A stretch of DNA of 37,442 bases from Deltaproteobacteria bacterium (GCA_016875015.1 VGSJ01000023.1:1-37442), one strand, 5' to 3'; shown: positions 26,934-35,908, counted from the stretch's first letter. Numbers and translations: made by a program. Notes: generated by a model not told the origin, from the letters alone.

Positions 26934-27103
26934 GATTCTTTTTCCCTCAGGGTATCATCCATATCCCGGCGGAGGCCGTGGTTGTCGTCCAGATAACTTT
27001 TCAAGTTCCCGTAAAAATGCGTCGAGCCGCTCAGGAGCTTGGCGAAAAACTCCGTTCCCAGGCAGGATGCGCACGGCGCCCCATAAATTATCACCTGATG
27101 CAT
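26930..27103 (-). CDS. Small CxxC protein coupled to the HD-GYP gene
   Basis: A 57-codon ORF whose TGA overlaps the ATG of the HD-GYP gene (ATGA), the usual form of coupled translation. The start MHQVIIYGAPCASCLG has a strand followed by P-C-A-S-C, reminiscent of thioredoxin/glutaredoxin active sites, but the protein is about half a thioredoxin fold. The tail is strongly charged (RRDMDDTLREKES). About two thirds of third positions are G or C, consistent with coding. Only a weak AGG lies just before the ATG; translation may depend on the 13-codon ORF that ends on it (TAATG). I do not recognise a family. Confidence 0.45.
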   Translation of the reverse strand: MHQVIIYGAPCASCLGTEFFAKLLSGSTHFYGNLKSYLDDNHGLRRDMDDTLREKES

Positions 27104-27144
27104 TACCTATCGGATTTTTGCCCATCCTCCTGAAATTCTGCCAT
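27103..27144 (-). CDS. Possible 13-residue leader peptide
   Basis: An ATG at 27144 opens a 13-codon ORF (MAEFQEDGQKSDR) whose TAA overlaps the ATG of the small CxxC ORF by one base (TAATG). Its SD is weak (AAAGGG, 4 bases away). It could serve as a translational coupler or attenuator; it could also be chance. Confidence 0.2.
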   Translation of the reverse strand: MAEFQEDGQKSDR

Positions 27145-27166
27145 AGACCCTTTATCCCACCCCCAC

Positions 27167-27196
27167 AAAAAAAACCGGCCCCCGAATGGGGGCCGG
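27167..27196 (-). terminator. Rho-independent terminator after qmoC
   Basis: On the minus strand a perfect 9-base-pair stem CCGGCCCCC/GGGGGCCGG with a 4-base loop is followed by eight T (27174-27167). It ends the qmoABC unit 28 bases after the stop codon. Confidence 0.93.
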
Positions 27197-27223
27197 CTGG
27201 GTTTCCCGTGCCTGCTGCTGCCG

Positions 27224-28378
27224 TTAGAAGCCCCGGCCCGACATGCGGGCGTGGAGCATGGCCGCGGTGCGATAGACGAAGTGGGCCAGCTTGGTGTAGG
27301 GGGCATAAAAGAACAGCATGAACACCGCGGTCAGGTGCAGGAAGTACGTGGGGTAGGCCAGAATCTGGAGGTGCATCAGGCGGAACAGCCAGGCGAGCAG
27401 ACCGGTGGCGCCCACGACAAAGATCACGTAGATCAGGAACCAGTCATAGTAGGACCCGTACCCCGCCTTTTCGGCGTTGGCCTGGCGCTCTTTAATGAGG
27501 TTCCAGATCCCATAGAGCAAAGAGGCGGTCCCTGCCATGGCCAGCAGTTTTATGGGTGACAAGAGAAAGTAAGGGGGGTCGTGATGCAACACCCACTCAT
27601 TGATGAACCCCCAGGTAGTGACTATGAGCAAAAAGATAAACCCGAACACCAGGAACAGGTGGTTGGTGGCACGGGTATAGGTGGTTTCACACGTCCGGAA
27701 GCGGTTGTGAAACAAGATATCTTTCAAAGTGGCGATGAGGTTGCACACCAGGTTGCCTTCCACTTTGACCCGCCACGGATGCGGCGCGTTGATGTCCTGC
27801 CAGAAGGCCAGCACCCCTTTGCCCAGAACCGCCACGGCAAAGAAGAAGGCGGGGACAAAGATGAAGTCCACCGCCAGGGTGGGGAAGAGTTTGGCGAAGA
27901 TGATCTTCCCTTCGGGTATGGCTATGCCCTGGTGAACCAGGTTTTCCCCCACCTTGATGCCCATGCCGCCCATAATCTTGAGCAGGAACAGCAACAAGAG
28001 CATCGGGAAGGCGATGAGCAGGGGCAGGAACTTGGGGTCTCCCACCGCCTTGGCCAACAACGGCGGCGTGGCATACTTCTCGATGGCCATCTGCCGGAGG
28101 ACGCCCAGGACCTCACCGGGATTGGCGCCCCGGGGGCAATACACGGTGCAGTCGCTGCACTGGTGGCACAGCCAGATATCCGGGGCGCTGAGCACTTCTT
28201 TCAGCCCCCACTGGGCCTGAAGCATCTCCTTCCGGGGGAAGGGTTTTTCGTCCGGGGTGAGGTTACACACCACCGAACAGGTATCACATTGATAGCACTT
28301 CTTGACCGTGTCCCCCCCGGCGGCCATCACCCGCTTCACGAATTGGAGGTCCGGTTTAATGAGAATTTCACCTGCCAT
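27224..28378 (-). CDS. qmoC: QmoC, membrane subunit of quinone-interacting oxidoreductase
   Basis: A 384-residue HdrC/HdrE-like fusion. The N-terminal part carries two [4Fe-4S] clusters (CYQCDTCSVVC near residue 28 and CHQCSDCTVYC near 71). The C-terminal two thirds have about six membrane helices of the NarI/HdrE type, expected to bind heme b and menaquinol. With QmoA and QmoB it passes electrons from the quinone pool toward AprBA. Length and domain order are normal for the family. GGAGG lies 9 bases before the ATG; the gap from qmoB is 13 bases. It is the last gene before the terminator at 27167-27196. Confidence 0.96.
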   Translation of the reverse strand: MAGEILIKPDLQFVKRVMAAGGDTVKKCYQCDTCSVVCNLTPDEKPFPRKEMLQAQWGLKEVLSAPDIWLCHQCSDCTVYCPRGANPGEVLGVLRQMAIEKYATPPLLAKAVGDPKFLPLLIAFPMLLLLFLLKIMGGMGIKVGENLVHQGIAIPEGKIIFAKLFPTLAVDFIFVPAFFFAVAVLGKGVLAFWQDINAPHPWRVKVEGNLVCNLIATLKDILFHNRFRTCETTYTRATNHLFLVFGFIFLLIVTTWGFINEWVLHHDPPYFLLSPIKLLAMAGTASLLYGIWNLIKERQANAEKAGYGSYYDWFLIYVIFVVGATGLLAWLFRLMHLQILAYPTYFLHLTAVFMLFFYAPYTKLAHFVYRTAAMLHARMSGRGF

Positions 28379-28391
28379 GGAACATTACCTC

Positions 28392-30557
28392 CTATAAACC
28401 CTTGAAGGGGTTGGGGCCGATCTCTCGCACCCGGGCCACAAAGTCGTCCAACACCTGGGGGAGTTTGTCGAACTCGGAGATGGCGATTTGGAACTGCTGC
28501 ACCCGGTCGGCTTCCAGTCCCAGCTTGTCCAGGGTTTCCGACAGCTTGGTGAGCCGGTAGGCGCACAGTTCGCTGCCCTTGGCGAAGTGGCACTGGTAGT
28601 CGTCGCCGTACTTGCAGCCCAGGAGGATCATGCCGTCCACCCCATTGTTCAGGGCGATTTTGATCCACTCCATGGCGAAGGAACCCATGCAGCGCAGCGT
28701 GAGAAACCGAATTGCGGGGTTTATCTTGAGGCGATGCACCGCGGCGGCATCCAGCGCCGGCAGGGCGTCGTTTTCGCAGATCAGGCCGATGATCCGTACC
28801 ACGAAATTCGGATCGTCCTCGTCCTCTAGTTCGGGCACGTCCACGGCCTTAATCGCGGAGCCCATGATGTCCACGTTCAGATCTTTGAAGAAGACGATGC
28901 GCTCCGGGCAGGCCCCCATGCAGGTGGCGCAGCGCCGGCAGCGGTTGATCTTGAAAAAGGGCGTGCCCTTCTCGTCTTCCTCAATGGCGCCGAAAGGACA
29001 TTCCTCGGTGCAGCGTTTACAGGAGGTGCAGCGCTGCATGAAGGGGTCCGGGAAGGTCTCATCCCAGGCCCGGGGGTGCACCGCCATCCCCGCGGCCACA
29101 TGCTCCGCGGCCTGGATGGCCTTGCAGGCGGCGCCCACGCCGTCTTCAACGGCCATGGCCATGTTCATGGGCTGGTGGACGCAGCCGGCGGCGTAGATGC
29201 CGGTCCGCCGGGTTTCGTAAGGGAAGCAGATGAAGTTGGAGTCGGCAAAACCGTTGAACAGCTCCAGATCAGGCAGATTTGGCCCCTGACGGTAGCCAAG
29301 GTTGAGCACCGGCTCGTCCGCGGTCGCGGGGACCATGCCGGTGGCCAGAACCACCAGATCGGCCTCGAAGATGACGTTCGCGCCCAGCAGGGTGTCGGTG
29401 GCGTTGATCCGCAGCTTGCCGCCGTCACCGAGACTCACTTCGGCGATCTCCGCCTTGGTGAGCATCACGCCGGGATCACTTTGCACCTGCTTGTAGAACA
29501 ACTCCGTCTGCCCCGGGGTGCGGATATCCTTGTAGAGGAGATAGGCGATGGCGTTGGGGTTCCGCTCCCGGACATACAGGGCCTGCTTCAGGGCGGCCGT
29601 GCAGCAGAAGTCGGAGCAGTAGGGGAGATGGTCCGGGTCCCGGGAACCGGCGCACTGAATGAAGGCCACCGCTTCCGGGGCTTTGCCGTCGGAGGGCCGC
29701 ACGATCTTGCCCGCTTTGGCCATCTCCTCCATCTCGATATTGGTGATCACGTCCTTGGACAAACCATAGCCCAGTTTGACGAGCTTGGTGGCGTCGTAAG
29801 GCTTCCAGCCCGCGGCCAGGACCACGGTCCCCACCCGCAGGGTCTCCACGTCGCCGCCGACGCTGATGTCGGCGTCCAACAACCCGGGCTGCCCATCGAG
29901 CTTCTCCAGGGTCGCCGCGGTCATCACCTTGATTTTCGGGTGATTCAGGACTTCCTGGATCTGCTTGAAGACCACCGGCTCCTGGAGGGTGGTGTAGGGG
30001 TAGCTGGAAGGCGTCTGCCGGTACATCCTGGCGGCGAACCCGCCCAGTTGGGCCTCTTTCTCCACCAGGACCACCTGGTAGCCGTTGTTGGCCGCTTGCA
30101 GGGCGGCGCTTAAACCCGCAGTGCCGCCGCCGATGACCAGAATGGTCTTGTCGCATTCGGTCTCGTACGGCTCCGGCAGGTCGGTCTTCTTGACGCGGGC
30201 GCAGCTCATGCGCAGGTAGTCTTCCGCCAGGGCCTGGGTTTCCTCGCTAGCGGGGTCCTGGGTCCAGGCCACCTGTTCCCGGATGTTGCAGCGCTCCACC
30301 ATGACATTGGGGAAATCGAACTCTTCGTATTTCACCCGGGGGGAGCAGGCGGCGATGACCAGGCAGTTGATCCCTTCCTGGGCGATGTCTTGGTTGATCA
30401 TCGCCAGGCCTTCGGGGCTGCACAGGATGTCGTGCTCCTGGATATGCTGAATCTTGCCTTCTTTTTTGATCACCTTGATCAGGCTCTCAAATTTGACGGC
30501 CTCAGCGATGCCGCAACCCTTACACAAATAGACACCGAATTTCTTTTCTATTTCCAT
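28392..30557 (-). CDS. qmoB: QmoB, HdrA/MvhD-like flavin and iron-sulfur subunit
   Basis: A 721-residue soluble subunit. A short N-terminal Cys motif (YLCKGCG) precedes an FAD domain with VIGGGTAGLSAAL near residue 141. Two [4Fe-4S] motifs follow (CTSCKRCTEECP and CRRCATCMGACP, about 515-560), then an MvhD-like C-terminal domain with further Cys (LLGCKYGDDYQC). This is the standard QmoB architecture, combining HdrA with MvhD. Two adjacent ATGs exist at 30560 and 30557. AGGAGG lies 2 and 5 bases away respectively, so 30557 is preferred, giving a TGATG overlap with the qmoA stop. Confidence 0.96.
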   Translation of the reverse strand: MEIEKKFGVYLCKGCGIAEAVKFESLIKVIKKEGKIQHIQEHDILCSPEGLAMINQDIAQEGINCLVIAACSPRVKYEEFDFPNVMVERCNIREQVAWTQDPASEETQALAEDYLRMSCARVKKTDLPEPYETECDKTILVIGGGTAGLSAALQAANNGYQVVLVEKEAQLGGFAARMYRQTPSSYPYTTLQEPVVFKQIQEVLNHPKIKVMTAATLEKLDGQPGLLDADISVGGDVETLRVGTVVLAAGWKPYDATKLVKLGYGLSKDVITNIEMEEMAKAGKIVRPSDGKAPEAVAFIQCAGSRDPDHLPYCSDFCCTAALKQALYVRERNPNAIAYLLYKDIRTPGQTELFYKQVQSDPGVMLTKAEIAEVSLGDGGKLRINATDTLLGANVIFEADLVVLATGMVPATADEPVLNLGYRQGPNLPDLELFNGFADSNFICFPYETRRTGIYAAGCVHQPMNMAMAVEDGVGAACKAIQAAEHVAAGMAVHPRAWDETFPDPFMQRCTSCKRCTEECPFGAIEEDEKGTPFFKINRCRRCATCMGACPERIVFFKDLNVDIMGSAIKAVDVPELEDEDDPNFVVRIIGLICENDALPALDAAAVHRLKINPAIRFLTLRCMGSFAMEWIKIALNNGVDGMILLGCKYGDDYQCHFAKGSELCAYRLTKLSETLDKLGLEADRVQQFQIAISEFDKLPQVLDDFVARVREIGPNPFKGL

Positions 30558-31816
30558 CATGACCTCCTGCCCAGGGCGATGAGACTCTTAAGGGCGGCCC
30601 CGGTGCCATCCTGCACCGACTTGGTCACATCCAGGGGGCCCTTCAAGGTTCCCACGGCGTAGACTCCCGGCGGCAACAGTTCCTGAATGACAAAGCCATC
30701 CGGGGTGTAAGACAACGGCAGGGGGAAGGGGGAGGCTTTGGTGGAGGGCACCATGCCCGCCGCCAGGACCACCAGATCGAAGACCATGCTCTGCTTGTTG
30801 CCCGTAGCGGTGTTTTCCGCCACCACCACGACGTTGTCGGTTCCGGGTTCCTGGGTGATCTTGGCCACCTTACCCCTAATCAGATGGACCTTCTCATCGT
30901 CCCGAACCTTCCAGTAAAACTGCTCATAGCGGCCCGGGGTGCGGATATCGATGTAAAAGATATAAATTTCGGCCTCCGGGTCTTGTTCCCGCACATAGGT
31001 GGCCTGCTTCAGGGAAGCCATGCAGCAGATGTAGGAACAATACGCCAGATGGTTTTCATCCCGGGAGCCGGCGCACTGCACAAAAGCCACGCGCTTGGGC
31101 GGCTGCTGGTCGCTGGTCCTGAGGATCTGGCCGCCGGTGGGGCCGTTGGACGCCGCCAGGCGCTCCATCTGCATGTTGGTGATGACGTTGGCCACTTGGC
31201 CGAACCCCAGATTGTCCATCTTGGTGGCGTCGTAGAGTTCCCAGCCGGATGCCATGATGACCGCGCCCACGTTGAAGTTCAAGGTCTTGGTGGTCATGTG
31301 CAGCTCAATGGCGTCGTAGGCGCAGGCCTCCAGGCACTTCTGGCCGCAGTCGCCGCGGCACGCGCTCTTGTCGATGACATACTGTTGGGGAAAGGCCAGA
31401 TCATAAGGCAGATAGGCCGCTTTGGTCTTGTCCAGACCGTAGTTGAAATCGTTTACCCGCCACTGGGGGCACGCTTCCGCACAGGCATGACACGCCACAC
31501 AGCGATCATTGACATAGCGGGGGTGCACCTTTACGGTGACGTCGAAATTGCCGGCGCTGCCGCTGACCTGGGTCACTTCCGCCATGGTGTAAAAGCTGAT
31601 GTTGGGATTTTCTTTGATCCGGCGAAAGTTGATTTCCAAACCGCAAGTGGGAGGGCAGAGCTTGGGGAAGTATCGGTGGAGTTGGGCAACCCGGCCGCCC
31701 AGGTAGGGGCCCGCCTCGGCGATGATCACCTGAGACCCGGCTTCCGCCGCCTCCAGGGCTGCGGTGAGGCCGCTCATGCCTCCCCCGATGACCAGAATTT
31801 TGTTATCGGCGTTCAC
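30557..31816 (-). CDS. qmoA: QmoA, HdrA-like FAD subunit
   Basis: A 419-residue flavoprotein. The N-terminal nucleotide fold KILVIGGGMSGLTAAL is followed by the HdrA-type segment YFPKLCPPTCGLE and a Cys-rich region (CVACHACAEACP; CRGDCGQKCLEAC) that may hold iron-sulfur clusters. QmoA contacts AprBA and QmoB in models of the complex. The start is GTG at 31816, with AAGGAGG 6 bases upstream. An ATG at 31837 and longer versions lack such spacing and would exceed the family length. Translation is coupled to qmoB through TGATG. A candidate promoter lies about 80 bases before the start. Confidence 0.95.
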   Translation of the reverse strand: MNADNKILVIGGGMSGLTAALEAAEAGSQVIIAEAGPYLGGRVAQLHRYFPKLCPPTCGLEINFRRIKENPNISFYTMAEVTQVSGSAGNFDVTVKVHPRYVNDRCVACHACAEACPQWRVNDFNYGLDKTKAAYLPYDLAFPQQYVIDKSACRGDCGQKCLEACAYDAIELHMTTKTLNFNVGAVIMASGWELYDATKMDNLGFGQVANVITNMQMERLAASNGPTGGQILRTSDQQPPKRVAFVQCAGSRDENHLAYCSYICCMASLKQATYVREQDPEAEIYIFYIDIRTPGRYEQFYWKVRDDEKVHLIRGKVAKITQEPGTDNVVVVAENTATGNKQSMVFDLVVLAAGMVPSTKASPFPLPLSYTPDGFVIQELLPPGVYAVGTLKGPLDVTKSVQDGTGAALKSLIALGRRS

Positions 31817-31902
31817 ACAAGTCCTCCTTGGGGACATTGAAGCGATCCAGAGCATTGGCCGGGGCTCGTCTCCGGCCCAGGCCCTGAGACCCACTTTCTC
31901 CT

Positions 31903-31931
31903 TCTATAATACATTGTGAATATGGGTTCAA
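31903..31931 (-). promoter_or_regulatory. Candidate sigma-70 promoter for qmoABC
   Basis: Minus strand TTGAAC (31931-31926), a 17-base spacer and TATAGA (31908-31903), with further TATTATA richness around the -10. It lies directly after tandem terminators and about 80 bases before qmoA. The hexamers are imperfect, so the position matters more than the score. Confidence 0.5.
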
Positions 31932-31973
31932 GGAAAAACGTCGCTCTGGTGGGGGGATGGTGATGCATCCCGC

Positions 31974-32056
31974 AAAAAATTGGCCGTGGCTGGCCGGGGG
32001 GCCTAAGACCACGGCCAAAAAACAGCCCGGGGCCTCGGGATCACCCGAAGCCCCGG
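31974..32056 (-). terminator. Tandem terminators after aprA
   Basis: First (minus-strand order): a 13-base-pair stem (32056-32044 with 32039-32027, one G-T wobble), a 4-base loop and a T-run at 32022-32017. Second: a 10-base-pair stem TTGGCCGTGG/CCACGGCCAA (32018-32009 with 31989-31980) followed by six T at 31979-31974. Read on the plus strand, the second could also stop antisense transcription. Confidence 0.88.
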
Positions 32057-32069
32057 AACCTAGCCGTTC

Positions 32070-34034
32070 TTACTTAACCAGCTGTTTGTAAGGCTCAGTC
32101 TCAAACTTCCACTCGTTGGTGTTCTTGTCATACTGAGAAATGGTGAACACCCTCCACTTGCTGTCATCGATTTTCAGGAAGTCAGAGCGGTAGTAGTAAC
32201 CGGGATAACGGGTCTCTTTCCTGAACAGGATATGCCGCAGGTGGGCCTCACCGGAGAGAATCCGGTGATACTGTTCCCAGGCCCGCATCAATTCGTGCAG
32301 GTCTGGCGCGGCCAACCGGGTCGCGTCTTCCTTCAGCATGGTGAGGCGCTTCAGGCCTTCGTTCAGCATGATTTCGTTGGTCTGGTACATGGTGGAGCAA
32401 CCCGCGACATACTCGTCCATCAGCTTCTGCAAGCGGGTCTGGACGTGCTTGGGCAGCAGGTAGTTGGGGTTGATCTCCGGCGCGGTGGTGTAGCCCTTGT
32501 ACTTCTCGTAGATCTCGAAGGGCAGGTAGATCTCGGCGATGACCTCGTCGATGTTCTGCGCCGCTTCCAGCTTGTCGTTCTTGTGGTCCAGGATGAAGGC
32601 CAGGGCGCCCTTGGCGGCCATGCGGCCCTCAGCGTGGGACCCGGAGGAGAACTTGTGCCCGGAGGCGCCCACGCCGTCACCGGCGGTGAACAGACCTTCA
32701 ACGGTGGTCATGCGGTCATAGCCCCAGAACCAGCTGTCCGGCGCGCCCATGTAGTTCTTGGAGGGACCGGAGACCCACAGACCGGCGCAGCCGGCGTGCG
32801 AACCGAGCAGGTACGGCTCGGAGGGGATGATTTCCGACGGCACCTTGTCGGGCTCCATGTTGAAGGAGGCCCACAGGCAGGCGGCGGAGATGGACATATC
32901 CAGGAAGTCTTCCCAGGCTTCAGCTTCCAGATGCTTGAGCTCTTTCTTGGAGAGCGTCTCGGCCAGTTTCTGCATGGCCTTGTCGGTGTGCATCATGATG
33001 GGGCCGCGGCCTGCCCGCATTTCCATCATGGCGGCATGGTTCCGCAGGCAGGTGCCCGGGGCATCAGCGTAGCCGGGATACTCTTCCTTGACCTTATCCC
33101 AGTTCTTGGCCATATAGTCTTCGCCGTAAGCGTTGGTGGCCTGGGCCTTGAAGAACAGGAACCAGGCGCCGACCGGGCCGTAACCGTCTTTAAACCGGGC
33201 CGGAACGAAACGGTTTTCCATCAGCACCATCTTGGCGCCGATTTCCGCGGGCATGGCGTAGGTGGAGCCGGCGTTCCATACGGGGTACCAGGCGCGACCC
33301 TGGCCTTCACCCACCGACCGGGGCCGGAAGACGTTGACCACGCCGCCGCAGGCCACGATCATGGCCTTGCATTTGAAGACATAGGTCTTGTGCTCACGGA
33401 CGCTGAAGCCCACCGCCCCGCAGACGCGGTTGCTGTTCTTCTTGTCGGTCAACAGCTTGACGATGAACACGCGCTCGTAGATGTTTTCCATCCCCAGGGC
33501 GTTCTTGGCGGCTTCCGCCACGATCACCTTGTAGGACTCACCGTTGATCATGCACTGCCATTTACCGGAGCGGCAGCATTTGCCGCCGTCTTTCAGCAGC
33601 GGCAGGCCTTCGTCTCTGGCCACCTGGCCGTCCACGGTGTGGTTTTCATTGTCTTTCTGCCAGATGGGCAGGCCCCAATCCTGGAAGTCATGCACGGACT
33701 GGTCGACGTGGGCGCCCACGCTGTGGACCAGGTCTTCCCGGATGATGCCCATGAGGTCAGTGCGCACCATGCCCACATAGTCAGCTATTTTGTTTTCCGC
33801 CCCGACATAGGTGTTGATGGCGGACAGACCCATGGCTACCGCGCCGGAACGATCCAGGGCGGCTTTGTCAACCAGGGTGACCTTCAGCCCGGTCGCTTTG
33901 GCCCACGCCATAGCTTCAACCGCGGCGCCGGTGCAAGCCATACCGCCGCCCACCAGCAGCAGGTCGGTTTCAACGGTGACGACTTCCGGTTTCGCACAAA
34001 AAGACCATTTACAGAATTCTCTTTCCAGAGCCAT
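32070..34034 (-). CDS. aprA: AprA, adenosine-5'-phosphosulfate reductase alpha subunit
   Basis: A 654-residue FAD subunit of dissimilatory APS reductase, which reduces APS to sulfite and AMP in the cytoplasm. The N-terminus has the FAD-binding GGGMACTGAA after TDLLLV, followed by the family signature SGAVAMGLSAINTY. Segments such as GQGRAWYPVWNAGSTYAMP and SSGSHAEGRMAAKGA are characteristic. Length matches the family (about 650-665). It lies 38 bases after aprB, with GGAGG 11 bases before the ATG. Tandem terminators follow within 20 bases. No inactivating change is seen. Confidence 0.98.
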   Translation of the reverse strand: MALEREFCKWSFCAKPEVVTVETDLLLVGGGMACTGAAVEAMAWAKATGLKVTLVDKAALDRSGAVAMGLSAINTYVGAENKIADYVGMVRTDLMGIIREDLVHSVGAHVDQSVHDFQDWGLPIWQKDNENHTVDGQVARDEGLPLLKDGGKCCRSGKWQCMINGESYKVIVAEAAKNALGMENIYERVFIVKLLTDKKNSNRVCGAVGFSVREHKTYVFKCKAMIVACGGVVNVFRPRSVGEGQGRAWYPVWNAGSTYAMPAEIGAKMVLMENRFVPARFKDGYGPVGAWFLFFKAQATNAYGEDYMAKNWDKVKEEYPGYADAPGTCLRNHAAMMEMRAGRGPIMMHTDKAMQKLAETLSKKELKHLEAEAWEDFLDMSISAACLWASFNMEPDKVPSEIIPSEPYLLGSHAGCAGLWVSGPSKNYMGAPDSWFWGYDRMTTVEGLFTAGDGVGASGHKFSSGSHAEGRMAAKGALAFILDHKNDKLEAAQNIDEVIAEIYLPFEIYEKYKGYTTAPEINPNYLLPKHVQTRLQKLMDEYVAGCSTMYQTNEIMLNEGLKRLTMLKEDATRLAAPDLHELMRAWEQYHRILSGEAHLRHILFRKETRYPGYYYRSDFLKIDDSKWRVFTISQYDKNTNEWKFETEPYKQLVK

Positions 34035-34072
34035 ATCTCAATGTCCTCCTTAAATTTTCGCTGCGGTGCAGA

Positions 34073-34498
34073 CTACTCGGTGCGCGCCGGGCCGGTGTAG
34101 AAACCGGGTTTCTTAAGATCCGCCAAGTCGCTGGGCAGGGTAAAGCCCTTGAAGCAATCAATGGTACCTTCCGGCGTGGTGCGGACTGGGAACTTGAACC
34201 GCTTCACCGTCTTCTGATTCCGGAACTTGATGGTCCAGGTGATATCGTTGCTGGACCGCATGGGGATGGTGCTGGAGCCGAGAGGCATGATATCCGCATA
34301 GTGGCGGACTTCAATGGCCTGCACGGGGCAGATCTTCACGCAGTTGTAGCATTCCCAGCACTGTTCCGGCTCCTGGTTGAAAGCCTTCTTTTGTACGGGT
34401 TCCAGGACCATCAGGTCATTGGGGCAGATGTACTGACAAGCGGTCTTGTCCAGGGCTTTACAGCCGTCACATTTTTCCACGATTACGAAACTCGGCAT
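34073..34498 (-). CDS. aprB: AprB, adenosine-5'-phosphosulfate reductase beta subunit
   Basis: A 141-residue iron-sulfur subunit that carries electrons to the AprA flavin. Two [4Fe-4S] motifs are visible: CDGCKALDKTACQYICP near the N-terminus (with the insertion typical of AprB) and CWECYNCVKICP. The C-terminal tail, which wraps around AprA in known structures, is present. The ATG at 34498 is chosen because GAGGAGG lies 9 bases upstream and the product starts MPSFVIVEKCDGC as in other AprB; the longer open frame is not credible. The 103-base gap to sat has a GGCGG/CCGCC hairpin but no T-run, so sat-aprBA is probably one transcript. Confidence 0.97.
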   Translation of the reverse strand: MPSFVIVEKCDGCKALDKTACQYICPNDLMVLEPVQKKAFNQEPEQCWECYNCVKICPVQAIEVRHYADIMPLGSSTIPMRSSNDITWTIKFRNQKTVKRFKFPVRTTPEGTIDCFKGFTLPSDLADLKKPGFYTGPARTE

Positions 34499-34601
34499 AA
34501 CGTAAAACCTCCTCATTAGGGTTAAGCAGTTATCTTCAATATACCTGCATCGCGTGGCGGGAGGCGGAAGCGACTGCCGCCCCGGCACCACCTTACTCTG
34601 C

Positions 34602-35831
34602 CTACTTTTTCCCGGGGATGTCCCCGGTGGCGAAGCCGTGGACCTTGACTTCCACTTTCTCGGTCAGGCCCCGGTAGTACTTCCGCAGCACGGTCAGGAC
34701 TTCGGGCCGGCTAAAGTGATCCGGCACTTCCATGTCTTCGGAGAGCATCTTCCGCAGCATGGTGCCGCTGAGCATCAGCCGGTCTTCCTTGCCGTGGCAG
34801 CAGGTCCGCATGGAGGCCATGCCGTCGCACTTGAAGCAGTAGAAGGTCCAGTCGATGTTCAGGGGTTTGAGCTCCAGGGCGTCTTTCGGAATCTGGAGGA
34901 AGATCTTCTGGGCGTCGAAGGGGCCGTAGTATTCGCCCACGCCGGCGTGGTCCCGGCCGACGATCAGGTGGGAGCAGCCGAAGTTCTGGCGGAACACCGC
35001 GTGGAACAGGGCTTCCCGGGGACCGGCATAGCGCATATCCAGGGGATAGCCGGACTGGATGCTGGTGTCTTTCACGAAGTAATGCTGGGTGAGGACGTTG
35101 ATGGCCTCGGTGCGCACTTCCGCGGGGATGTCGCCGGGTTTCAGTTTGCCCAGGAGCTGATGGATCAGGATGCCGTCGCAGACCTCGATGGCGATCTTGG
35201 CCAGGTACTCGTGGGAGCGGTGCATGGGGTTCCGGAGCTGCAGGGCGGCGATGGTTTCCCATCCCTTGTCCTCAAACATCTTCCGGGTTTCCCAGGGCCG
35301 CATGTAGAGGCCGGGATACTGTTTCGGGAAGGGGCCTTCACTCCAAGCCTTGACGGCGCCCCCCAGGTTGACCTCCTCCTGGCCCATGACCATCTGCACG
35401 CCCGGGTGGTCCATGTCATCGGTGGTGAAGACCTCTTTGCATTCCCACTTTTTGTCGATTTTGTACTTATCGGTGACCTTCATGGTCCCCATCATCTCTT
35501 CCGTCTCTTCGTCCACCAGGAGGACTTCCTGGCCGATCTTGATGGAGTCGGCCTTGCCCTGGTTGACGGACATGGTGACGGGGATGGGCCAGAAGGTGCC
35601 ATCGGTGAGTTTCATGTCGCCGACGGAGCCTTTCCAGTTTTTCTGGTCCATGAAGCCATCCAGGGGGGTGAAGCCGCCGATGCCCATCATGATGAGGTCG
35701 GCCGTTTCCCGGGAGGTCAGAGTGACCACGGTGAGTTCCTTGGCCCGCTTTTTCTCTTCGGCCACCTGGGCCGGGGAAAGCAGCAAGGGTTTTAATTTCT
35801 TCTCTTTACCAAGCGGATTTACTAAAGCCAT
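34602..35831 (-). CDS. sat: Sat, dissimilatory ATP sulfurylase
   Basis: A 409-residue sulfate adenylyltransferase that activates sulfate to APS. Active-site motifs are [11 protein letters not shown] near residue 200 and GRDHAGVG near 290. A Cys cluster ([18 protein letters not shown]) near 340 matches the zinc site of homologues in sulfate reducers. There is no C-terminal APS-kinase domain, as expected for the dissimilatory type. GAGGAGG lies 7 bases before the ATG. It is the first gene of sat-aprBA; the 179-base upstream gap holds a candidate sigma-70 promoter and a CRP/FNR-type palindrome. Confidence 0.98.
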   Translation of the reverse strand: MALVNPLGKEKKLKPLLLSPAQVAEEKKRAKELTVVTLTSRETADLIMMGIGGFTPLDGFMDQKNWKGSVGDMKLTDGTFWPIPVTMSVNQGKADSIKIGQEVLLVDEETEEMMGTMKVTDKYKIDKKWECKEVFTTDDMDHPGVQMVMGQEEVNLGGAVKAWSEGPFPKQYPGLYMRPWETRKMFEDKGWETIAALQLRNPMHRSHEYLAKIAIEVCDGILIHQLLGKLKPGDIPAEVRTEAINVLTQHYFVKDTSIQSGYPLDMRYAGPREALFHAVFRQNFGCSHLIVGRDHAGVGEYYGPFDAQKIFLQIPKDALELKPLNIDWTFYCFKCDGMASMRTCCHGKEDRLMLSGTMLRKMLSEDMEVPDHFSRPEVLTVLRKYYRGLTEKVEVKVHGFATGDIPGKK

Positions 35832-35892
35832 CTATTTCCCTCCTCGGGCGTTAATGAGTTTTTTGTCAAAAGCGCTGACATCCTTGCATAAT

Positions 35893-35908
35893 TGTGAAAT
35901 ATTTCACA
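35893..35908 (-). promoter_or_regulatory. CRP/FNR-family operator (HcpR-like) in the sat leader
   Basis: TGTGAAATATTTCACA is a perfect 16-base palindrome of the form TGTGA-N6-TCACA, flanked on the plus strand by T before and T after (TTGTGA-N6-TCACAT). This is the canonical CRP half-site pair, and HcpR of sulfate reducers is reported to use a near-identical TTGTGA-N6-TCACAA motif. Relative to the promoter proposed at 35925-35953 it lies about +10 to +25, a position typical of repression. Confidence 0.7.

Noticed and set aside
32232-34100. A 622-codon open frame on the plus strand opposite aprA
   Set aside because: It is an antisense shadow caused by high GC at third positions of aprA. It has no SD, its composition is His/Gly/Val-rich, and it shows no family motif.
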